Shown here piece by piece: positions 17,211 through 25,981 of a stretch of 64,000 nucleotides of DNA; within the stretch, counting starts at the first letter, position 1; each line of letters opens with the position of its first letter. Under the pieces are notes generated by a model that saw only the letters and a list, made by a program, of their open reading frames with translations, was not told the DNA's origin and searched no databases. The position numbers and the translations under genes are program-made. This DNA is from CAWFKW01 sp963816535 (GTDB lineage Bacteria > Bacteroidota > Ignavibacteria > Tepidaquicellales > OLB5), in NCBI GenBank assembly GCA_963816535.1, contig CAWFKW010000005.1, forward strand, positions 81,771-145,770, in the 5' to 3' direction.

Positions 17211-18371
17211 TTAAAAATGATAATTAAAGCTTGTATTGAGATACGTGTTTTTTATTGTGCCTGACGAAATATGGCTGTCTAATAACGATGCCGAAAGATC
17301 GGCATTTTTAAAATTAATTGTTCCTCCGAGCGTAAGAAAATATTGATCATGGTTTGCAACCGGCACGTAACCTATTGGGTTTTGAACCGATGTTCTGTTA
17401 TCAATTAGCGTGAAAAATCCGGTCCGCAAAGTAAATATCTTATTTAGTATAAACTCAGCTCCAAGGTTCAGGTTAAACCTGTCTTTATAGCCGGATACAA
17501 TTGAAGTATTCTCATACTTGTAATCGCCGCTTAATTTGATATTGGAGCCGGGGTAATTGTATTCAAACCCTATACCCGCAAGCCACGGAAACTTTGAAAC
17601 AACTATATAAGAGTTTGGTCCGCCATATACGTCGGCATTATTCTCATGCACAGAGCTTTTGAAACCGGGGGTCGCCGTAACGCCGATTGAAACATTTTTG
17701 CCTGGCCTGAATATCACGCCTCCCTGCACGTTAAACCTGTTAACCCTTGCTGTTATATCGCCTTCAAAGCCGTTCGGGTTTTGAATAGTGGAGATGATTC
17801 CGTGATAGTTGTCGATGTATATTCCATATAAAAGATTAAGCCCAATTGTGAATTTGCCGATAGAATAAGAAACCGGAAGGCTTATTTGATGGACATGAAC
17901 TCTATTGTAATTCTCAACGCTGTCGCCGGGAGTGTTTATGTTAGGCGATGCTTCCATTCCGAAATAGAACAGGTAACTTGAGGGGTTACTGTATACTAAT
18001 CCCACGCTCAGATTTTTGTTTACTTTGTATCCAATCCCCACGCATCCTGAAAAAAACCAATTCTGCCTAAGTTCATAATCAGAGTTGTAAAAATAAGGTT
18101 CGGACCAGGGCTGAATGGTCTTAACTGTGTATTGTAAATTAATATCAAGTTTATTGTTCTGGCTAAACGAAGCAGGGTTGAGGTTTGCGCCGCTGATCGC
18201 ATTTTCACAGGCAATGCCGGTGTTGCCTTTGCCTGAATTGACGCCGTTCAGATAATTATTGGCATACATATCCCAGTACGGCGAAATCATTTGTTCATCA
18301 ACTTCCTGCTGGGAATAGATAATTCTGGATGATATAAGAATCAAAACGACAAGAATAGCTAAGGTCCGCAT
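17211..18371 (-). CDS. FadL/TodX-like outer-membrane barrel, paralogue 3 of 3
   Basis: 386 residues, first gene of the leftward three-gene array. Signal peptide ends near RIIYSQ. Conserved blocks: SPYWDMYANNYLNGVNSGKG, ISGANLNPASF, SVGLVYSNPSSYLF, DQYFLTLGGTINF, SLLDSHISSGTIKNTYLN; ends FNYHF. All three paralogues keep the same N-terminal WD-YA-NYL motif, suggesting one recent family expansion. FadL homologues move hydrophobic compounds across the outer membrane; the T9SS protein PorV belongs to the same broad fold, so a secretion-related role is an alternative. Confidence 0.75.
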   Translation of the reverse strand: MRTLAILVVLILISSRIIYSQQEVDEQMISPYWDMYANNYLNGVNSGKGNTGIACENAISGANLNPASFSQNNKLDINLQYTVKTIQPWSEPYFYNSDYELRQNWFFSGCVGIGYKVNKNLSVGLVYSNPSSYLFYFGMEASPNINTPGDSVENYNRVHVHQISLPVSYSIGKFTIGLNLLYGIYIDNYHGIISTIQNPNGFEGDITARVNRFNVQGGVIFRPGKNVSIGVTATPGFKSSVHENNADVYGGPNSYIVVSKFPWLAGIGFEYNYPGSNIKLSGDYKYENTSIVSGYKDRFNLNLGAEFILNKIFTLRTGFFTLIDNRTSVQNPIGYVPVANHDQYFLTLGGTINFKNADLSASLLDSHISSGTIKNTYLNTSFNYHF

Positions 18372-18555
18372 AATTCGTTCGGAATCAATTTATAAAAAAA
18401 GGATAGTCTTCTCTAAAAGGTAATAATTACAAATATAACTAAATTTACTATTTTCTGTAACTTATTTTTCTTGGTACTAGCATTCGAATTATCACATTTT
18501 CTCCGTTGAAATCACTGAATTTTTCAATTATTATGCTTTCAATTCACGAACATTA

Positions 18556-18909
18556 ATGACTATTGGAACTATGGAAGACACGACTACGCCTAAGAATACC
18601 ATAATGAAATGGTATCATTATATTGCTGCATTATTTGCAGGCTTGTTTCTTGTAAATGCAATTCCGCATTTTGTGAATGGAATTTCCGGGAATCCTTTTC
18701 CGTCACCGTTTTCGAATCCGCCGGGGAAGGGACTTTCATCGCCTCTGGTGAATGTACTCTGGGGATTATTGAATTTGCTGGCAGGATGCCTTCTTCTCCG
18801 TTTCAGCAAAACAACTGCGAAGAATAAACTTGCTATGATTATCTTATTTGTGGGTGTAATTGCAATGAGCATTGTGCTCAGCATTACTTTTGCAGATAGG
18901 ATGAGATAA
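18556..18909 (+). CDS. Conserved small membrane protein
   Basis: 117 residues if started at 18556; ATG 18604 (MKWYHYIAALFAG) would give 101 residues and a cleaner membrane start. Three predicted helices: YIAALFAGLFLVNAIPHF, VNVLWGLLNLLAGCLLL and LAMIILFVGVIAMSIVL. Between helices 1 and 2 is a strikingly conserved loop (NPFPSPFSNPPGKGLSSP) that I recall from a family of unknown function in many bacteria. No catalytic motif. Followed by a perfect inverted repeat. Confidence 0.7.
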   Translation: MTIGTMEDTTTPKNTIMKWYHYIAALFAGLFLVNAIPHFVNGISGNPFPSPFSNPPGKGLSSPLVNVLWGLLNLLAGCLLLRFSKTTAKNKLAMIILFVGVIAMSIVLSITFADRMR

Positions 18910-18922
18910 AGGGATTTGCATC

Positions 18923-18968
18923 ATTCATCCGATGACTTTGGCAAAAAACACTTAGTCATCGGATGAAT
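18923..18968. repeat. ATTCATCCGATGACT perfect inverted repeat, copy 2
   Basis: Perfect 15-bp arms, ATTCATCCGATGACT (18923-18937) and AGTCATCGGATGAAT (18954-18968), with a 16-nt spacer. Lies between convergent genes and could act as a bidirectional terminator. Confidence 0.85.
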
Positions 18969-18983
18969 ATAATATTTCGAGTT

Positions 18984-20351
18984 CTAGTTTTTATAACTTA
19001 TTTTTCTTGGTACCGTAAACTGCCTTATGCCTTCAACTGAACCAATAAATCCGTAGCCGCTTTGTTTTACACCAACCCATGGAGTGCCTGATACCGAGCC
19101 AATACCCTGATTTACGCCAATCATGCCTGATTCTATTTTACGGGCTATATCAAGTCCTTTCTTTTTATTCTTCGTCCACACAGTTGCGCCAAGTCCGAAC
19201 GGTGAATCATTCGCCAGTTTCACAGCTTCTTCCTCGGATTTGACGGTCTGTACACATACAACAGGGCCGAATGTTTCATCATTCATGATTCTGTGTTTGT
19301 GCGAAAGATTTGTGAGCAGGGTTGGTTCCATAAAGTACCCGCCGTTATCATTAATTTTTCCGCCGCCTGTTTCCAGCTTGGCGCCGTTCTTTACAGCTTC
19401 CTTTACCTGTGATAAAACATTTTCTCTCTGTCGTTTGCTTACAAGCGGGCCCATCTGAACTCCCTCATCATACCCATTGCCGTATTTAAAATTCTTTACG
19501 CCTTCTTTAACAAGCTCAATGAATTTTGGAGCGGCTTTCTGCTCAACGTAAATTCTTTCGACTGAAACGCAAACCTGCCCTGTATTCCTTAACGAACCAT
19601 TAACGGCAAAGTTAGCCGCCCTTTGCAGATCGGCGTCGTTGAGAACTATCATAGGGTCCTTGCCGCCAAGCTCAAGAACAATGCGTTTAAGTTTGGCGCT
19701 GGCAGCACTCATTATATGTTTGCCAACTGCCTGCGAGCCTACAAAAGCTATCATATCTATATCAGCATGAATAAGCTCATTGCCAACCTGATCAGCGCCC
19801 AGTAATAGATTAATAACACCATTCGGAAGATGCTCATTGAACAATTCAAACATTGCAGCTCCAGTTAGCGGCACAAGCTCTGACGGCTTGAATACAACCG
19901 TGTTTCCGGCAATGAGCGCAGGGGAGAGGAGCAATTCAGGCATACTTACCGGGAAGTTCCATGGTGTGATAACTGCACAAACACCAATTGGAGTTCTGTG
20001 AAGCTCAGTAGTCAAATCTTCCTCTTTATATGTTTCAATTTTCAATGCTTCTTTGGCCTGTTCGATCGTCTCGCGGATACCATAAGCAACGGCATGCGTT
20101 TCGGCAACGGCTGATTTATACAGTTTCCCCATTTCATCGGTGATGATCCTGCCTATGCGCTCTTTATGTATAACAAACTCTTTTGCAACCGCTTCCAGAC
20201 GCTTGCTTCGTTCTGCAAGCGGCATTGCGCTCCATGCAGGCGATGCCTTACGCGCCTTTTTGACGGCAGAATTTATTTCAGCTTTTGTCGAGCATTTGAT
20301 TCTTTTGATCAGTTTTCCCGTAGCGGGATTGATGTCGTTGATGTAGTTCAT
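18984..20351 (-). CDS. NAD(P)-dependent aldehyde dehydrogenase, succinate-semialdehyde type
   Basis: 455 residues from ATG 20349-20351 (MNYINDINPATGK); an ATG four codons upstream is also in frame. ALDH motifs: VITPWNFPVSMPELLLSPAL, FVGSQAVGK, the base Glu in LELGGKDPMIVLNDADL, the nucleophile Cys in NTGQVCVSVERIYV, and ETFGPVVCVQ. The short N-terminus and the VCVSVERIYV wording match the small (about 455-460 residue) succinate-semialdehyde/related ALDHs. Substrate not proven. Its 5' side abuts a repeat island. Confidence 0.85.
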   Translation of the reverse strand: MNYINDINPATGKLIKRIKCSTKAEINSAVKKARKASPAWSAMPLAERSKRLEAVAKEFVIHKERIGRIITDEMGKLYKSAVAETHAVAYGIRETIEQAKEALKIETYKEEDLTTELHRTPIGVCAVITPWNFPVSMPELLLSPALIAGNTVVFKPSELVPLTGAAMFELFNEHLPNGVINLLLGADQVGNELIHADIDMIAFVGSQAVGKHIMSAASAKLKRIVLELGGKDPMIVLNDADLQRAANFAVNGSLRNTGQVCVSVERIYVEQKAAPKFIELVKEGVKNFKYGNGYDEGVQMGPLVSKRQRENVLSQVKEAVKNGAKLETGGGKINDNGGYFMEPTLLTNLSHKHRIMNDETFGPVVCVQTVKSEEEAVKLANDSPFGLGATVWTKNKKKGLDIARKIESGMIGVNQGIGSVSGTPWVGVKQSGYGFIGSVEGIRQFTVPRKISYKN

Positions 20352-20485
20352 GACTGCCCTCATCCCCTCGAAAGAGGGGATCCCATTTATTTAAAAATTA
20401 TATTTCGCCCCTGGCGCCTGCCGCGCTACGCGGTACGGGCTCTGAATTAAAAAAATTGCTGTGTCAGCGGACTCAAAAAGCATTC

Positions 20486-20539
20486 AGGGCTAAAGCCCTT
20501 CATTTTTTTGCTCATTAATCCACGACCTAAAGGTCGTGG
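20486..20539 (+). repeat. Double-hairpin repeat, copy C
   Basis: Hairpin 1 AGGGCT-AA-AGCCCT (20486-20499), a 20-nt T-rich spacer, and hairpin 2 CCACGACCT-AA-AGGTCGTGG (20520-20539). Stems differ from copies A and B at several positions, on both arms each time. Confidence 0.85.
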
Positions 20540-20564
20540 TTAAAAATCATTTCAGCGTTTCTTT

Positions 20565-20812
20565 AGCCCCGTAGGGACGCAATATTTGTAGAACAGATTA
20601 ACATATTTCTTTGCTCCGTAGGGGCGGCATATTGAACATTTCTTTAGCCCATTGGGCGTTAGTAATTATAGAAACCCATTCGTCCACGATCTATCCCAAA
20701 GGAACTCCTTCGGAGAATGTAGTGGTTAAAACGTTTTTCAGTATTTTTTAAGCCCCGTAGGGGCGTCATATTTGTAGAACTGATCAATATATTTCTTAGC
20801 TCCGTAGGAGCG
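20565..20812 (+). repeat. GCCCCGTAGGGGC hairpin array, 47-bp spacing
   Basis: Hairpins begin at 20565, 20612, 20646, 20751 and 20798. Two pairs (20565/20612 and 20751/20798) are exactly 47 bp apart and share flanks such as CATATTTGTAGAAC. Stems vary: GCCCC-GTA-GGGGC, GCTCC-GTA-GGAGC, GCCC-AT-TGGGC, usually with matching changes on both arms. Confidence 0.8.
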
Positions 20813-20892
20813 ACATATAAAGATAAATTAATGAGATTGCCGCGTCGTCCCGACCTGCCTGCCGCAGGCAGGTAAATTGGGATTCCTCGCAG

Positions 20893-22020
20893 TTACCGCG
20901 CTGCGCACCTGTTGGGTCCGATTTCCAGATCTTCAGCATAATCCATTGGAATAACTACCCCGGCTTTGTTGAATTTCTTAATAGCCTGGTAATTTGGCGG
21001 TGTTACAGGAATATTTTCGGTTATAAACTTAATAAACTCCTTCTTATCCGTGATGGTCAATGAATCATTATGCTCTTTTAAGTCTTTAAGCGTTAGTTTA
21101 ACGGGTCTCAGCTCGGTTTTAGTGAAATGCGCCGGAAAAATGGTTACGGAATCATTAAGTTTAAGAATTTCATTTTGAATTGTGTTGAACAGTTTTTCCG
21201 CCCCTTTTTCGGTCTCCGATCTGTCTTTCGCCAGGTCCGGCCGGCCCACGCTTTCAAGCAGAAGCAGGTCTCCGCATATCAAAGCTTCATTGTTTATAAG
21301 AAACGAAACGCTCCCGTCTGTATGACCGGGTGTTTCGATTAGTTCGATATTAACATCCCCGAGTCTTATTGGAAATACATCCTTAATTGGCATTAAGCCG
21401 GATGAGCTATCTACATCAATTGCATTGATATAATAATAAATGTCTAAAGTTTTTGCAAGGTTCATCGCGCCTGAGAAATGGTCGGCATGTGAATGTGTAT
21501 CAAAAATATTTTTTGGTTTGAGATCTTTTTCGCGGATGAAATCAGTATATACATCGGTGAATATAGAAGGGTCGACTATAACGGCATCCCTTTGTTTTTT
21601 TGAATAAACAATATAGGATAAACAGCCTTTGCCAATTCTTACAAATTGAGCTACAGTGAATCCCCTGAACTCAATTTCAAAAATATCGAAATTTTCATTC
21701 CAGCCTTTCATCCCGTCTTTCAGCGCCGCCGCTCTGTAGCCCATTCCACGCAGGATACCTGAAACCACTTGTGAATTAATTCCTCTTGCGCAAACCGTAA
21801 TTATCTCTTTTTCAACGGGGAGGCCCTTCAGCGCAATTTTTATTCCGGTAACATCACCGGCAGCCAGCAGGGGATTAACCGCAATATTCACGCTGCCCTT
21901 TATGTTCCAGTCAGAATATTCGTTAAAGTCGCGAATATCAAGCAAAACAAAACCGTCGGCTCCCTCTTCAAGCCTTTTCTTTACATCCCGGGGAGATATG
22001 AAATTCAAATTGTAAGTCAT
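20893..22020 (-). CDS. Rhodanese-metallo-beta-lactamase fusion (persulfide dioxygenase-like)
   Basis: 375 residues. Residues 8-115 form a rhodanese domain with the active-site Cys77 in ITVCARG. Residues 120-350 form an MBL-fold domain of the ETHE1/persulfide dioxygenase type: THSHADH (His176, His178, Asp180, His181), PGHTDGS (His233), CGDLLL (Asp251), the family signature VGRPDLA, and FPAHFTK (His298). In ETHE1 a mononuclear iron is held by two His and an Asp, and GSH persulfide is oxidised to sulfite. Known PDO-rhodanese fusions carry the rhodanese at the C-terminus; here it is N-terminal. Likely role: sulfane-sulfur handling in the cytoplasm. The last residues (CAAR) come from repeat-like sequence. 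Divergent from the next gene. Confidence 0.85.
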   Translation of the reverse strand: MTYNLNFISPRDVKKRLEEGADGFVLLDIRDFNEYSDWNIKGSVNIAVNPLLAAGDVTGIKIALKGLPVEKEIITVCARGINSQVVSGILRGMGYRAAALKDGMKGWNENFDIFEIEFRGFTVAQFVRIGKGCLSYIVYSKKQRDAVIVDPSIFTDVYTDFIREKDLKPKNIFDTHSHADHFSGAMNLAKTLDIYYYINAIDVDSSSGLMPIKDVFPIRLGDVNIELIETPGHTDGSVSFLINNEALICGDLLLLESVGRPDLAKDRSETEKGAEKLFNTIQNEILKLNDSVTIFPAHFTKTELRPVKLTLKDLKEHNDSLTITDKKEFIKFITENIPVTPPNYQAIKKFNKAGVVIPMDYAEDLEIGPNRCAAR

Positions 22021-22116
22021 CTTGGAAATTAAACCATTTCACATTTAAATGAAATACATTTAAAGTTAGAAATTAAACAACTAAATTAAATTTTTAAAAT
22101 ATTTCAGGTATAGAAC

Positions 22117-23532
22117 ATGAAAATTAAATTCTGCGGCGCGGATAGAACGGTAACAGGCTCACAGCATTTGCTGGAAGTGAACGGGCATAAAATTCTTTTA
22201 GATTGCGGCCTATATCAGGGCAAAAGGGAAGAAGCTTATAACATCAATAAGACCTTTTTGTACGACCCGGAAGAGCTGCACTGCGTTGTGCTCTCACATG
22301 CCCATATTGACCACTCCGGTAACCTGCCTTCGCTTTACAGGAAAGGATTTAAGGCTGATATTTACTCAACCCCCGCAACGCGCGACCTGTGCGCCATAAT
22401 GCTGCAGGATAGCGCGCATATTCAGATAAAAGATACTGAATATGTAAATAAGAAAAGGAAGAGGAATAACCAGGAGCCGTTTAAGCCATTATATGACTTT
22501 GACGATGTTACAGGTGTTATGAAGCTCTTTAAAACATCATCATACCGAAAGCAGTTTTATATTGACGGTTTGGGAAACGATGTAGCGGTAACTTTTTTTG
22601 ACGCGGGGCATATTTTGGGCTCAGCCCAGGTATTACTTGAAATCACTGAAAAAGGGAAGATTTTTAAATTTGCTTTCAGCGGCGATATAGGCAGGCCGAA
22701 TTTACCGATACTGCAGGACCCTGATTTTATTGGAGATGTTAATTACATTATATCTGAAGCGACCTATGGCGGCAGGCTTCATGAAAAAGCAACCGATATG
22801 GAAGCTTCGTTCGAAGTTATTATGAAGGAAGCGATTGCCAAGGGCGGCAAAATACTTGTTCCCGCATTCAGCGTTGGAAGGACTCAGGAAGTTGTATATG
22901 CTTTATCAAAGCTTTTTGCTAGAAATGCAGTCCCGAAGATACCTATATTTGTCGATAGTCCGCTCTCAACCAACGTATCTGATGTTTTTAAGATCCATCA
23001 TGAGCTATTTGATAAAGAAACTGCCGAATTGATCAGCAAAGGAGTGGATGTATTCGGATTTTCAAACCTGACATACATAAAAGATGTTGAGGAATCGAAA
23101 CGGCTTAACGATCTTAAAGGAAGCTGCATGATAATTTCAGCGTCGGGCATGTGCGAAAGCGGCAGGATACTTCATCACCTTGCAAATAATATTGAGGACG
23201 AGCGGACATTTATTTTGATAGTGGGTTATAATGCGCCGGATACCCTGGGTAGGAGATTAGTCGAATCAAAAGACGATCCTAACGCCACGGTGAAGATATT
23301 CGGCGATGAATATAAGGTGAAAGCGAAAATTGAAGTAATGAACTCGTTTTCAGCTCATGCAGATGAAAATGAGCTGCTGGATTATTTCGGGAAGTTCAAT
23401 AAGGACATGCTTCAGGAGATATTCCTTGTCCACGGCGATTATGACCAACAACAGATATTTCAAAAAGCCTTGAGCGACAGGAATTATAAGAATATTCAAA
23501 TCCCGGAAAGAGGCTCGGAAATAGAGATATAA
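22117..23532 (+). CDS. MBL-fold beta-CASP ribonuclease-like protein
   Basis: 471 residues, full length. N-terminal metallo-beta-lactamase core with LSHAHIDHSGNLP (HxHxDH zinc motif) and FDAGHILGSAQ, then FSGDIGRPNLPIL. It continues into the beta-CASP domain (ILVPAFSVGRTQEVVYALSKL, SPLSTNVSDVF, ISASGMCESGRILHHLANNI) and an RMMBL segment ending in SFSAHADENELLDYF and VHGD. Family members are RNA-processing nucleases of the CPSF73/YSH1/RNase J-like group. Cytoplasmic. The upstream gap to the divergent rhodanese gene is only 96 AT-rich bases, so their promoters must be close or overlapping. Confidence 0.92.
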   Translation: MKIKFCGADRTVTGSQHLLEVNGHKILLDCGLYQGKREEAYNINKTFLYDPEELHCVVLSHAHIDHSGNLPSLYRKGFKADIYSTPATRDLCAIMLQDSAHIQIKDTEYVNKKRKRNNQEPFKPLYDFDDVTGVMKLFKTSSYRKQFYIDGLGNDVAVTFFDAGHILGSAQVLLEITEKGKIFKFAFSGDIGRPNLPILQDPDFIGDVNYIISEATYGGRLHEKATDMEASFEVIMKEAIAKGGKILVPAFSVGRTQEVVYALSKLFARNAVPKIPIFVDSPLSTNVSDVFKIHHELFDKETAELISKGVDVFGFSNLTYIKDVEESKRLNDLKGSCMIISASGMCESGRILHHLANNIEDERTFILIVGYNAPDTLGRRLVESKDDPNATVKIFGDEYKVKAKIEVMNSFSAHADENELLDYFGKFNKDMLQEIFLVHGDYDQQQIFQKALSDRNYKNIQIPERGSEIEI

Positions 23533-23627
23533 GATTTCAACCTATTGCTTAAGCCATAGGGCAGGAGGACATAAATCGATTTCATTTTTGATTAAATTTT
23601 CATATTTTTGAGCATATTGTAAGTTTA

Positions 23628-24473
23628 ATGTACAAAAACTTTGTAATATTGCTGGCTTTATCTTTGCTGTTTGTTAACTGCAGTCAAAAGCAGGATACAA
23701 AGAGCGAAGTCAATGCCAATACTAAGCGCTCTGAACAGAACAATGAACCGGCAGGCAAGCAAAACGATGTATCGACAAAGAAATCGACCGTTAAAGATGA
23801 AATTGTTATTACAACGCCTGATTCAAAAGAGCTTTCCGCTAATTATTTTTATGATATAGAAACCAAAGACGCCCGCCAGCCGCTTGTTGTACTTATACAC
23901 CAGTTCATGTCAAACAAAGAACAGTGGCAGCAAAGTTTTGTTGATTCATTGGTTTCACAGGGTTACAAAGTTCTGGCTTATGATATCCGCGGGCACGGGA
24001 AATCATCTAAGGTTTCATACGATCTTACAAAGCTTCTTGAAGATCCCAATGAAGCGCCGAACGATATAAGGGGAGTGTTTAACTGGGTGAAAACGCAGGG
24101 CGGAATAGACACAGCGCGTATAGCCGCAATCGGAACGTCTATCGGCGGAAATGTTGCTTGCTACGCCAGTTTCTATCTGGGCGCGAAAACATGCGTTGCA
24201 ATTTCCAACGGGAAAGAGACTTTTGAAAAATTTATGAATTATGACGAGCGCTCTATGAGCAGGCCGTTCATAAAAAAGACCTCTTCAATATTTTTCATCT
24301 GCGGGAGCAAAGATGACGACCATGAAGCGGGGCAGAAATTCATGATGGATACATTTGTAAACGACCCAAAAGAATTGAAAGTGTTCGATTCGGATAAACA
24401 CGGCAAGAATCTCATTAACGAACATCCGGAAATTTACACGCTGATAATAAACTGGCTAAAAAAGAATTTATAA
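23628..24473 (+). CDS. Alpha/beta-hydrolase lipoprotein
   Basis: 281 residues. Lipoprotein signal with Cys18 (LLFVNCSQ), then a low-complexity polar linker to about residue 55. The hydrolase domain shows LVVLIHQFMSN (oxyanion region), the nucleophile Ser171 in IGTSIGGN, an acid in GSKDDD (229-231), and His258 in SDKHGKNL, so the triad looks intact. It resembles dienelactone hydrolase/acetyl-esterase-type enzymes; substrate unknown. Predicted to be anchored to a membrane and face the periplasm or cell surface. nuoN begins 20 bp downstream on the same strand. Confidence 0.82.
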   Translation: MYKNFVILLALSLLFVNCSQKQDTKSEVNANTKRSEQNNEPAGKQNDVSTKKSTVKDEIVITTPDSKELSANYFYDIETKDARQPLVVLIHQFMSNKEQWQQSFVDSLVSQGYKVLAYDIRGHGKSSKVSYDLTKLLEDPNEAPNDIRGVFNWVKTQGGIDTARIAAIGTSIGGNVACYASFYLGAKTCVAISNGKETFEKFMNYDERSMSRPFIKKTSSIFFICGSKDDDHEAGQKFMMDTFVNDPKELKVFDSDKHGKNLINEHPEIYTLIINWLKKNL

Positions 24474-24493
24474 ATTAATATACAGATCTTAAA

Positions 24494-25936
24494 TTGATTA
24501 CACTTACCGATTTTCGTAATTCCATCCCACTTCTTATAATAATCGCCTCGGCGCTCATAATTATGATGCTTGAAGTAGTATTTCCGAAATCAAGCAGGAA
24601 GAACAGCGCGACGGCTATTTTTATATTTTCACTGGTTTCGCTGGCGGCGGCAATTGCTTTCCTGTTTTTGGATATTCATAAATCTCTTTTCCTTTATGCG
24701 AATTTTATCAGGATCTCGACTCTGACGATAATTGTCTGCATAATACTTGTAAGCGGGATATTTATAACGGTCCTCTCGTCAAAGAGTTACCTGGAAAAGG
24801 AAGGGATCAATTACGGCGAGTATTATTCTCTGCTTTTCTTTTCGCTGATTGGTATGATGCTTATGGTTCTGGCCAACGATTTGATAATTCTTTTTATCGG
24901 GCTTGAGCTTATGTCGGTATGTTTTTATATCCTTGCGGGATTTTTACGGAAGAACAAAGAATCGAATGAAAGCGCCCTTAAATATTTCCTGCTTGGCGCT
25001 TTCCTCACCGGGTTCCTGCTTCTTGGAATTTCGTTTATTTACGGATTTACAGGATCTACAAATTATCTTGTAATACCTAATTCCAAACCGGGCAGAGAGC
25101 CGTTTTACCTTGTGGGGCTTACACTTATATTTATTGCCTTCGTTTTCAAAACCGGTTCGTTTCCACTTCAGATGTGGATCCCTGACGTTTACCAGGGCGC
25201 GCCGACTATTGTAACAGGCATGATGTCGTCAGTCGGCAAAACCGCCGCCTTTGGCGCTATGATATCATTCTTTACCGTATTTGATTTCAAAAGCGCGCCG
25301 CTCATGATAGCAATTATCGCCGTCATGACAATGTTATACGGCAACGTTGTAGCGCTGGTGCAAACAAATATTAAGCGGCTACTCGCATATTCCAGCATTG
25401 CGCATGCCGGATATATTATGGTCGGATTTATCTTAATAAACCTTGGCTCCACGCAGGCTGTGATATTTTATCTGGTTTCTTATATACTCATGCAGCTTGG
25501 AGCGTTTATCATTATCGGTATAGTTGAAGAACGCCAGGAATGGAATGAACATCCCGAGCTTCGGAACACACTGGAGGGATTTAAGGGACTTGGTAAAATG
25601 AATCCCGGACTTGCATCGCTTCTATCGATCTTTCTGTTCTCACTTGCCGGAATTCCGCCTTTTGCCGGGTTCTGGGGAAAATATTATATATTTCTTTCCG
25701 CTATTCAAAATAATTATATTTGGGTCGCTATAATTGGAATTATGTTGAGCCTTATAGGCGTTTACTATTACATAAAAGTAATTTTATATATGTGGTTTTA
25801 TGAACCTGTAATTGAAAATGTGAAGGTAAAAGCGAATTTCTCTTTTGCGGCGGCTATTATTTCTACCATCGGACTCTTTGCATTTGGTTTGTATCCCGAA
25901 TTTATTTTCAGGTTCTTAAGGACTATAGTAGGCTAG
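24494..25936 (+). CDS. nuoN: NADH-quinone oxidoreductase subunit N
   Basis: 480 residues from a TTG start (LITLTDF). Antiporter-like complex I subunit with about 14 helices. Diagnostic stretches: FIGLELMSVCFYILAGFLR (conserved TM5 Glu), KYFLLGAFLTGFLLLG, FKTGSFPLQMWIPDVYQGAPT with its lysine, and IKRLLAYSSIAHAGYIMVG, then FSLAGIPPFAGFWGKYYIF. It is isolated from nuoM and nuoKL and follows a lipoprotein gene by 20 bp, so its expression may depend on a non-respiratory neighbour. Confidence 0.95.
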   Translation: MITLTDFRNSIPLLIIIASALIIMMLEVVFPKSSRKNSATAIFIFSLVSLAAAIAFLFLDIHKSLFLYANFIRISTLTIIVCIILVSGIFITVLSSKSYLEKEGINYGEYYSLLFFSLIGMMLMVLANDLIILFIGLELMSVCFYILAGFLRKNKESNESALKYFLLGAFLTGFLLLGISFIYGFTGSTNYLVIPNSKPGREPFYLVGLTLIFIAFVFKTGSFPLQMWIPDVYQGAPTIVTGMMSSVGKTAAFGAMISFFTVFDFKSAPLMIAIIAVMTMLYGNVVALVQTNIKRLLAYSSIAHAGYIMVGFILINLGSTQAVIFYLVSYILMQLGAFIIIGIVEERQEWNEHPELRNTLEGFKGLGKMNPGLASLLSIFLFSLAGIPPFAGFWGKYYIFLSAIQNNYIWVAIIGIMLSLIGVYYYIKVILYMWFYEPVIENVKVKANFSFAAAIISTIGLFAFGLYPEFIFRFLRTIVG

Positions 25937-25981
25937 GAAATCAAAGGCTGCACAATCTAAAAGGTCAATAATCGGCCGAAT

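Larger units (their letters stand above)
20360..20892. repeat. Intergenic repeat island
   Basis: No gene in this stretch of about 530 bp. It contains in order: a CCCCTC/GAGGGG hairpin (20365-20380); a TTTCGCCCC...GGGCTCTGA element with an inner CCGCG-CTA-CGCGG hairpin (about 20402-20444); double-hairpin copy C; a series of GCCCCGTAGGGGC-type hairpins; a broken copy of hairpin 2 (TCCACGA...AGTGGTTAAA, about 20683-20730) interrupted by a CTCCTTCGGAG hairpin; and a TCCCGA...GGGATTCC palindrome carrying an internal CCTGCCTGC/GCAGGCAGG stem (20847-20885). The island separates two leftward genes. Confidence 0.85.

Noticed and set aside
20565..20812. CRISPR array
   Set aside because: Only a few units, palindromic units differ from each other, spacers are similar rather than unique, and no cas genes are present.
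23583..23610. Bacteroidota-type promoter (TATTTTTG) before the lipoprotein hydrolase
   Set aside because: The only upstream TTTG is 12 bp away, too close for the usual 17-23 bp spacing.
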